Source: Ignavibacteria bacterium
GTDB taxonomy: Bacteria > Bacteroidota > Ignavibacteria > Ignavibacteriales > Melioribacteraceae
Length of the DNA stretch: 5,682 bases
Assembly: GCA_027347545.1 (NCBI GenBank)
Contig: DAIEQT010000010.1
Location: 1-5,682, forward strand
Direction: 5' to 3'
The translations under genes were made by a program, and so were the position numbers. Below, piece after piece: positions 1 to 4,221 of this stretch; position 1 is the first letter of the stretch, and every line of letters starts with the position of its first letter. The notes beneath the pieces were generated by a model that was given only the letters and a program-made list of their open reading frames with translations, did no database searches and was not told where the DNA came from.

Positions 1-136
1 CCTTGCCCACGGGCTGATGAGAAACACCAGACTCAACCTCTATTCCGATAGCTTCTATCTCTTGAAAATAATTCAGGAAAGCTTCCTCGACCGATGCAAT
101 CTTAACCGGATTTTTTGAGCCGACAAGTATTTTCAT
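1..136 (-). CDS. yjjX: Inosine/xanthosine triphosphatase, YjjX/DUF84 family (N-terminal 45 residues only)
   Basis: Reading the minus strand from the ATG at 136 gives 45 uninterrupted residues that run off the left edge of the window. They begin MKILVGSKNPVKIASVEEAF and end with ESGVSHQPVGK. This matches the start of the YjjX/DUF84 family: a first beta strand, the phosphate-binding S/T-x-N-P-x-K motif (Ser7, Asn9, Pro10, Lys12 here), a helix with an E-A-F signature, and the conserved E-S-G-V-x-x-Q-P block (residues 35-42). By family knowledge these are cytoplasmic housecleaning enzymes that hydrolyse ITP and XTP (non-canonical purine triphosphates) to diphosphates and so limit their entry into nucleic acids. 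A GGGAG ribosome-binding sequence (plus coordinates 142-146) lies 5 nt upstream of the ATG, inside a palindromic repeat. The gene is last seen in the minus-strand series, 41 bp after the esterase stop. About three quarters of the expected protein is outside the window. Confidence 0.85.
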   Translation of the reverse strand, partial: MKILVGSKNPVKIASVEEAFLNYFQEIEAIGIEVESGVSHQPVGK

Positions 137-170
137 AGCCTCTCCCTAACCCTCTCCAAAGGAGAAGGCT
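137..170. repeat. Short palindromic intergenic repeat (CCTCTCC/GGAGAAGG type)
   Basis: The 41 bp gap between the esterase stop and the yjjX start is almost filled by an imperfect palindrome. The outer arms AGCC (137-140) and GGCT (167-170) enclose two CCTCTCC-like units and a centre TCTCC-AAA-GGAGA (153-163). This CCCTAACCCTCTCC-type sequence resembles, from memory, a dispersed repeat seen between genes in many environmental genomes. It is not a good intrinsic terminator: the hairpin is not followed by a T run on either strand, and the run of Ts on the minus strand comes before it. On the minus strand its end provides the GGGAG Shine-Dalgarno sequence of yjjX. Confidence 0.6.
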
Positions 171-177
171 TAAAAAA

Positions 178-1311
178 TTACTTTCCAAAGAAGAATTTTA
201 TCGGTCTCCAAACTCTCTTTGCCCAAGCGGCTTCGTTATGCTCCGCATCTTTATCTATGAAAACTTGGAAGTCTTTATTCTCAACATAACCTTTTTCTTT
301 AAGCACATTTACCATTTCGTCAACGCCGGGTTGAAGAATATTTTCGAGCCCAACGCCGCCGTTATCTATATATAATAGTAAATCTTTCTTTGGTGATTTA
401 TCTTCTGCAACTACATTAACATAATTATAGTTTGTGAATTTGAAAGCCGGAGAGAAACACGCCGCCTTGGAAAACACATTTGGATAATCCCACGCGAATA
501 GCATTGATATAAGTCCGCCCATTGATGAGCCGCCCACAGCAGTGTTTTTTGCATCTGTTAAGGTTCTATAATTCGCGTCTATGAATGGTTTAATTTTTTC
601 TACAACTAATCTCTCATAAAGTTTTCCGAGGTGTGTGTTATTGTACTCGGTTCCTCTATCATCTGTATTATTCATTCCAACAACAATAAAGGCTTCCACC
701 TCGCCGGTGCGGATTAAACTATCTGCAACTTCATCAACTTGCCAATCAATAAATGTGTTTGATGTGCGCGGATCAATTAAGTTTTGTCCATCGTGCATAT
801 AAAAAACCGGAAAGCGTTTTCCTTTTTGTTCCTCATAATTTGGCGGAAGCCAAACAAAAATATCGCGCGGCTTTAAGCCATCAAGCACAAATCCTTTGTG
901 ATAAAAAACTTTTCCGGTTACCTGACCGTTGACTTTGAAATTAAAATTATCCCGCCAGTTAAAAATTGTAGCAAGTACTGTTGTATCATTTTTTGCAAAA
1001 ATTGTAGTATTCTGTGGAATTGAGGAGTCACTTCCTAAAGCTTCGGTTGCCCAGCTTCCTTTTGTGAATTTATATTCCAACCGCGTTCCCTTATCAACAC
1101 TTACAGTAACACTCCAAATATCTTTGGTTGTTTTGTTCAGTAAAACTTTATCCGGCTGCCAGCTGCCGAGCGCTTTTACATTTCCGGCAACATAAACTTT
1201 TGATGTGTCGTTTAGAGTAGGCGAAACAACATTTAACGTAACATTAACTTTATCTTGTGCTAATGCTGCTGCTGAGATAAAACAAATAATCCATATTAAT
1301 AATCTTTTCAT
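178..1311 (-). CDS. Secreted esterase of the esterase-D/Fes-like family with N-terminal starch-binding (CBM20) domain
   Basis: This 377-residue protein starts with a signal peptide (basic MKR, hydrophobic stretch 4-17, A-L-A at 16-18, likely cleavage before Gln19), which supports the chosen ATG. Residues about 22-120 look like a CBM20 starch-binding beta sandwich: VYVAGN, the LGSW turn with Trp51, IWSVTVSV, and LEYKFTKGSW around 78-87. Residues about 130-377 form an alpha/beta hydrolase of the putative esterase family (PF00756, with enterochelin esterase and esterase D). Visible hallmarks are the DIFVWLPPNY strand, YMHDGQN at 171-177, the nucleophile elbow G-S-S-M-G with Ser263, a probable acid Asp316 in YIDNGG, and His358 in DAEHNE, so the catalytic triad looks complete. 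It probably acts on an ester outside the cytoplasm; the glucan-binding module hints at polysaccharide-linked or acyl-sugar substrates, but the substrate cannot be read from sequence. It is the fourth gene of the minus-strand series, 37 bp after the acetyltransferase gene. A GGGAAA sequence lies just upstream of the ATG. Confidence 0.85.
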   Translation of the reverse strand: MKRLLIWIICFISAAALAQDKVNVTLNVVSPTLNDTSKVYVAGNVKALGSWQPDKVLLNKTTKDIWSVTVSVDKGTRLEYKFTKGSWATEALGSDSSIPQNTTIFAKNDTTVLATIFNWRDNFNFKVNGQVTGKVFYHKGFVLDGLKPRDIFVWLPPNYEEQKGKRFPVFYMHDGQNLIDPRTSNTFIDWQVDEVADSLIRTGEVEAFIVVGMNNTDDRGTEYNNTHLGKLYERLVVEKIKPFIDANYRTLTDAKNTAVGGSSMGGLISMLFAWDYPNVFSKAACFSPAFKFTNYNYVNVVAEDKSPKKDLLLYIDNGGVGLENILQPGVDEMVNVLKEKGYVENKDFQVFIDKDAEHNEAAWAKRVWRPIKFFFGK

Positions 1312-1348
1312 TTCCGATTTCCCATTATTATTCTTAATGATAAGTGCC

Positions 1349-1777
1349 TTACCAAATTTTAATTTTCCTTTCCATCACTCTTTCCGGAAATTCCGGAGCT
1401 TTGAAGCCATATTTTGCATAGAGTCCGTGTGCGTCTGCCGTTACAAGCCGCCACGCTTTAATATTTTGTAATTGAGGATGCCCAAAAATAAAATCCATCA
1501 ACTGTTTTGATAGTCCCTTGCCGCGGTGTTCTTCCAAAATAAATACATCTGCCAGATATGCGTTGATTGCAAAATCTGTAACTACTCTGGCAAATCCAAT
1601 TTGGTTTTCGTTACAATAAACTCCAAAGCAAAATGAATTTTTAATTGATTTTTGAACCAGCTCAATTGGGATTCCCTTGTTCCAGTAAGAGTTTGATAGA
1701 AACCCATCAATTGTGTTAACATCCAAAAGAGTTTTATCATCACTGATAAAGTAATTGTCTCCGATCCGCTTTTTCAT
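1349..1777 (-). CDS. GNAT family N-acetyltransferase
   Basis: This 142-residue cytoplasmic protein is a single GNAT domain of typical length. Motif A is clear: strand YLADVFIL (74-81) followed by the acetyl-CoA pyrophosphate-binding loop E-E-H-R-G-K-G-L-S (82-90, the R/Q-x-x-G-x-G/A pattern) and helix KQLMDFIF. Motif B is LVTADAHGLYAKYGF (111-125), with Tyr120 in the position of the usual general acid. The N-terminal SNSYWNKGIP block (28-37), the FCFGVY strand (49-54) and IGFARVVTD (60-68) match, from memory, a widespread subfamily of small GNATs with no firmly assigned substrate. Transfer of an acetyl group from acetyl-CoA to an amine is therefore the expected chemistry and the acceptor is unknown. 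The gene starts 8 bp after the methyltransferase stop with no strong Shine-Dalgarno sequence, so translation is probably coupled to the upstream gene. Confidence 0.88.
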   Translation of the reverse strand: MKKRIGDNYFISDDKTLLDVNTIDGFLSNSYWNKGIPIELVQKSIKNSFCFGVYCNENQIGFARVVTDFAINAYLADVFILEEHRGKGLSKQLMDFIFGHPQLQNIKAWRLVTADAHGLYAKYGFKAPEFPERVMERKIKIW

Positions 1778-1785
1778 ATTATTTT

Positions 1786-2541
1786 CTACTTAGCAGCTAT
1801 AATAAGCATTTCGAAATCTTCAGTTGTTAACTTATCATTACGGTTAAACGCACCGAGTTTTGCTCCAAATATTTCAATCGTTTGAAATCCAATAGATTTT
1901 AACAGCCATGTAATTTCCGAAGGCACGTAATATCTTTCGTTACACTCTAAATGTTTTGCCGTTCCCGAATCATCAACCGTATCAAAAGAAGAATGATCTC
2001 GAAAAGTCATTAAATCAAATGTGTTATTCTTGGTTCGTTCGCTGCCATCAGCGTTGTTGATAAAATCTTTTACCGAATGAAACAATGGAAACAATCCATT
2101 CAGCGTTGTAAAGATTAGTTTTCCACCCGGTTTTATTGAGTTAAACGCATTCCTAAGAATAGAAAAATTCATCTCATCGGTTTCCATTAAGGAGAAAGCT
2201 CCTTCACAAATCATTATTCCTAAATCGTATTCGCCATTGAAATCGAAGTTTCTAGCGTCCTTTCTTTCGAAATGGACCTCTACATTATTAGCTTTTGCTT
2301 TTTCAACCGCTTTGGAAAGCTGATCTTCCGACAAATCGAAACCGAGAACTTTGTAACCCCGTTTTGCAAGTTCAATAGAATGTCTTCCGGTTCCGCATCC
2401 AATATCAAGAACCTTTTTAGCCTTGTCGTAATTGATTTCCTTTTCGATAAAATCTACTTCACCTTGTGTTCCGGTTGTATATACTTCGTTATCGTAAGTA
2501 TTGCAATAGTTAGTAAATAATTCTTCATACCATTGTTTCAT
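1786..2541 (-). CDS. Class I SAM-dependent methyltransferase
   Basis: This 251-residue protein has the Rossmann-like methyltransferase core. Motif I is VLDIGCGTGRHSIELAKRGY (44-63), the glycine-rich SAM loop. Motif II ends in the acidic Asp69 of VLGFDLS, which should bind the ribose hydroxyls. Motif III is the KDARNFDF region (94-101), with Asp96 near the adenine. Motif IV is YDLGIMICEGAFSL (105-118), and the post-core strand follows PGGKLIFTTLNG (138-149). The C-terminal part contains the family-style ECNERYYVPSEITWLLKSIGF segment (199-219). It should transfer a methyl group from SAM to a small molecule; the acceptor is not evident, and a cytoplasmic location is inferred from the lack of a signal peptide. 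The start codon overlaps the preceding stop as ATGA (2538-2541), and an AAGGGA Shine-Dalgarno sequence lies upstream, so translational coupling to the YciI-like gene is likely. Confidence 0.88.
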   Translation of the reverse strand: MKQWYEELFTNYCNTYDNEVYTTGTQGEVDFIEKEINYDKAKKVLDIGCGTGRHSIELAKRGYKVLGFDLSEDQLSKAVEKAKANNVEVHFERKDARNFDFNGEYDLGIMICEGAFSLMETDEMNFSILRNAFNSIKPGGKLIFTTLNGLFPLFHSVKDFINNADGSERTKNNTFDLMTFRDHSSFDTVDDSGTAKHLECNERYYVPSEITWLLKSIGFQTIEIFGAKLGAFNRNDKLTTEDFEMLIIAAK

Positions 2542-2933
2542 TTTGTGTTCCCTTTAAGTAAAGCAACTTTGTATGGAAATATTTGCACGGTCATCACTCC
2601 CGCTACAACAGCAGGATCTGTTTCCGCAATCTCTTTCGCTTTTTCCATCGAGTCAGCTTCGTAAATTACTATTCCGAACATTGTTTCGTCCCGGTTTTCT
2701 GTTTTACCAGCTAAAATAAGTGTTCCCTCTTTGTGCATTTTTTGCAGTCGTGCAAAATGTTCACCAACCGCTTTGTTATCGGCATCGCTCCAGTTTTTCA
2801 AATCATGAAATTTGGGAACTATATGAAGTACATATATAAATTGTTTCTTCTCAGCAGGCTTTTGCTCTGTCTGGGCAAATGAGATTGATACTAAAAACAT
2901 TATTGTTGTAAACGTCAGAGCAAACTTCTTCAT
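2538..2933 (-). CDS. Exported YciI-like (YCII domain) protein
   Basis: This 131-residue protein starts with a convincing signal peptide: MKKFALTFTTIMFLVSISFA with probable cleavage before Gln21. After a short polar linker (21-30), residues about 32-126 resemble the YCII/YciI ferredoxin-like domain (PF03795). The fit includes a first strand FIYVLHIVPKF, the helix VGEHFARLQKMHKEGTLILAGK (56-77) with His58 where the family has a conserved histidine, strand MFGIVIYEADS (85-95), helix MEKAKEIAETDP (96-107) with the conserved Asp-Pro, and the final strand VQIFPYKVA. Small YCII proteins have no well-established general activity; a dyad of conserved His and Asp has been suggested to be catalytic. Export from the cytoplasm is unusual compared with classical YciI. 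AGAAAGG (plus-strand 2941-2947) lies 7 nt upstream of the ATG. It is the first gene of the minus-strand series and its leader runs directly into a MITE-like element. Confidence 0.8.
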   Translation of the reverse strand: MKKFALTFTTIMFLVSISFAQTEQKPAEKKQFIYVLHIVPKFHDLKNWSDADNKAVGEHFARLQKMHKEGTLILAGKTENRDETMFGIVIYEADSMEKAKEIAETDPAVVAGVMTVQIFPYKVALLKGNTK

Positions 2934-2940
2934 TTAACTA

Positions 2941-2947
2941 CCTTTCT
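2941..2947 (-). promoter_or_regulatory. Ribosome binding site of the YciI-like gene
   Basis: On the minus strand AGAAAGG is followed by 7 nt and the ATG at 2933. It is the only part of the leader that lies outside the neighbouring inverted-repeat element, whose end is at 2954. This confirms the start codon and shows that there is no room for a promoter between the element and the gene. Confidence 0.6.
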
Positions 2948-2953
2948 TTTTAG

Positions 2954-3137
2954 TAACTGAAGTTACGCACTTTGTGATTTTTTAGTGTCCCCGCCTGCTA
3001 AAGCATATTCAACGTGGCGGGCAGGTTTGTGACTTGGTGGCAAAAGAAAACTTAAGAAATTGAGCCACGAAGGCAATAAGACACTAAGTTTCACTAAAAA
3101 TAATTCACAAAATTCAACTCATGCGTAACTTCAGTTA
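2954..3137. mobile_element. MITE-like inverted-repeat element, 184 bp, non-coding
   Basis: The ends are perfect 16 bp inverted repeats: TAACTGAAGTTACGCA at 2954-2969 and its reverse complement at 3122-3137. An AGT triplet flanks both sides (2952-2954 and 3137-3139) if one base of the repeat is counted as target, consistent with a 3 bp target duplication. Inward of the ends, the arms keep an imperfect complementarity: TTTGTGA..TTTTTTAGTG on the left against the complement of CACTAAAAATAATTCACAAA on the right, and AGTGTC plus TTTGTGACTTGGTGGC against GCCAC...GACACT at 3064-3085. The whole element can therefore fold into one long hairpin with a loop at 3042-3063. The right arm is also a degenerate array of CACtAAG-like units (3066-3110). 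There is no transposase and no plausible ORF inside. It lies between divergent genes, 20 bp from the YciI-like start. It could be a mobile element, a dispersed structured repeat, or both. Confidence 0.65.
2990..3025. repeat. GC-rich palindromic repeat nested in the left arm of the MITE-like element
   Basis: This 36 bp GC-rich island in AT-rich surroundings starts CCCGCCTGC and ends GGCGGGCAGG. CCCGCC (2990-2995) pairs with GGCGGG (3016-3021), and CCTGC (2994-2998) can alternatively pair with GCAGG (3021-3025). Removing exactly these bases joins AGTGTC to TTTGTGACTTGGTGGC, which then matches the complement of the element's right arm (3064-3085) at 18 of 22 positions without a gap. The repeat therefore looks inserted after the larger hairpin formed. 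A related palindrome lies inside the T9SS-protein gene at 4428-4450. Confidence 0.65.
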
Positions 3138-3208
3138 GTAAAGAACTTGTTGCATCTAAAAATTGTTATATAGTAAATTATTTGCGCAATAAATGAATCT
3201 GAATTAAC

Positions 3209-3214
3209 TATAAT
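3209..3214 (+). promoter_or_regulatory. Candidate -10 box for the MBL-fold hydrolase gene
   Basis: TATAAT matches the primary sigma -10 consensus and lies 32 bp before the ATG at 3247. The best upstream partner, TTGCGC at 3182-3187, is 21 bp away, longer than usual, and a clean Bacteroidota-type TAnnTTTG box is not present. In such an AT-rich leader a chance match is quite possible. The region 3138-3246 otherwise holds no gene; AAAGGA at 3235-3240 is a good ribosome binding site 6 nt before the ATG. Confidence 0.3.
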
Positions 3215-3234
3215 ACAATTTAATAAAAGGAAGA

Positions 3235-3240
3235 AAAGGA
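3235..3240 (+). promoter_or_regulatory. Ribosome binding site of the MBL-fold hydrolase gene
   Basis: AAAGGA lies 6 nt upstream of the ATG at 3247. It fixes this start, which also begins the export signal; later in-frame ATG codons have no such support. Confidence 0.55.
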
Positions 3241-3246
3241 TTCTCG

Positions 3247-4155
3247 ATGAAACTATCTAGAAAAGAATTTTTACGTGCCGGGGCAATTTTAAGCGGTGGA
3301 TTTTTTCTGAATGGAAACAAAATTTTTTCGAGCATTCAGGCTCAGCAAAGCGGCTTTAAGGAATTACGAAACAACATTGGAATTTTTACGGAACGCGGCG
3401 GAACCATTGGCTGGTACGCAACGGGCGATGCTGTCGTTGTGGTTGATTCTCAATATCCCGAAAGCGCCAAAAACTTACTTGCCGGATTGCAGCAAAAAAC
3501 TTCTCACAAGATTGATATTCTTTTTAACACACATCATCATGGCGATCATACTTCCGGAAATATTTTCTTAAAAGATTATACCGAAAAAATTGTGGCTCAC
3601 GAAAACTGTAAAATGCTTCAAGAAAAAAACGACAAGAAAGATCCGGCAAAACCACAAGCTTACGCTGATGCTACTTTTACCAACACGTGGAGCGATGACT
3701 TAGGGAAAGAAAAAGTTTCGGCAAGATATTTTGGTCCAGCTCATACCGCCGGCGATTCTGTTATTCATTTTGAAGAAGCAAACATTGCTCACGTTGGCGA
3801 TTTAGTTTTCAACCAAACATTTCCCTTTATAGATTCCAACGGCGGCGGCTCAATTAAGTCTTGGTATGAAACCCTTGGCAAAGTTGCCAAACACTATTCA
3901 AAAGACACACTCTTTATTTTTGGTCATTCAATTTCCGACGAATTCTTAACCGTTTCTATGAAAGATGTTCTATCAATGCAAAAGTATCTTGGCGCGCTTG
4001 CAGAGTTTGTTGATTCGGGAATTCAAAAAGGTAAAACAAAAGAGGAAATTGCTGCTGCGGCAGAGATTCCCGGCTTTGCAAATCTTAAAGAGCGTTGGCA
4101 GGGCGCCCGCAAAATCAATCTTGAAAAAGCTTATGATGAACTTGCTGCCAAATAG
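3247..4155 (+). CDS. Exported metallo-beta-lactamase-fold hydrolase
   Basis: This 302-residue protein has a Tat-like leader: SRKEFLRAG (4-12) followed by a hydrophobic stretch GAILSGGFFLNG. The usual twin arginine is Arg5-Lys6 here. The mature part is a complete MBL fold. The zinc ligands visible are the HxHxDH motif H96-x-H98-x-D100-H101 in NTHHHGDHTSGN, His166 in GPAHTAGD, Asp185 in AHVGDLVF, and His227 in IFGHS. A full di-metal site is therefore predicted. VVVVDSQYPESAKNL (62-76) is the usual strand-helix before the metal motif. By family, such proteins are hydrolases or lactonases/thioesterases acting on diverse substrates; the substrate, and whether it hydrolyses beta-lactams, cannot be decided here. 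The C-terminal part (about 235-302) is helical, ending EEIAAAAEIPGFANLKERWQ, as in other periplasmic family members. The gene stands alone on the plus strand and ends in a terminator. Confidence 0.88.
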   Translation: MKLSRKEFLRAGAILSGGFFLNGNKIFSSIQAQQSGFKELRNNIGIFTERGGTIGWYATGDAVVVVDSQYPESAKNLLAGLQQKTSHKIDILFNTHHHGDHTSGNIFLKDYTEKIVAHENCKMLQEKNDKKDPAKPQAYADATFTNTWSDDLGKEKVSARYFGPAHTAGDSVIHFEEANIAHVGDLVFNQTFPFIDSNGGGSIKSWYETLGKVAKHYSKDTLFIFGHSISDEFLTVSMKDVLSMQKYLGALAEFVDSGIQKGKTKEEIAAAAEIPGFANLKERWQGARKINLEKAYDELAAK

Positions 4156-4166
4156 TTTTAAAACTA

Positions 4167-4203
4167 AAAAAGGTTGCCGCTTGTTTAGAGCGACAACCTT
4201 TTT
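4167..4203. terminator. Bidirectional intrinsic terminator between convergent genes
   Basis: AAAAAGGTTG (4167-4176) pairs perfectly with CAACCTTTTT (4194-4203). After one C/A mismatch the inner CGCT (4178-4181) pairs with AGCG (4189-4192) around a 7 nt loop. The A run on the left and T run on the right make it work from both strands. It lies 11 bp after the MBL hydrolase stop and 18 bp before the stop end of the convergent T9SS-protein gene, so it should end both transcripts. Confidence 0.9.
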
Positions 4204-4221
4204 GTAGAAATCATTCTTTTA

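Noticed and set aside
137..170. Palindrome after the esterase gene as an intrinsic terminator
   Set aside because: No T run follows the hairpin on either strand; on the minus strand the T run precedes it, and the repeat also carries the next gene's ribosome binding site.
1380..1396. TTTCCGGAAA palindrome followed by TTCCGG as an operator
   Set aside because: It lies within the acetyltransferase coding sequence and simply encodes the Pro-Glu-Phe-Pro-Glu stretch; no promoter is nearby.
178..2933. A defence or secondary-metabolite system made of the methyltransferase, acetyltransferase and esterase
   Set aside because: None of the genes has defence domains or biosynthetic core enzymes; close spacing alone does not support such a system.
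2954..3137. A complete insertion sequence or phage attachment site
   Set aside because: There is no transposase or integrase in the window and no coding capacity in the 184 bp; only a non-autonomous element is supported.
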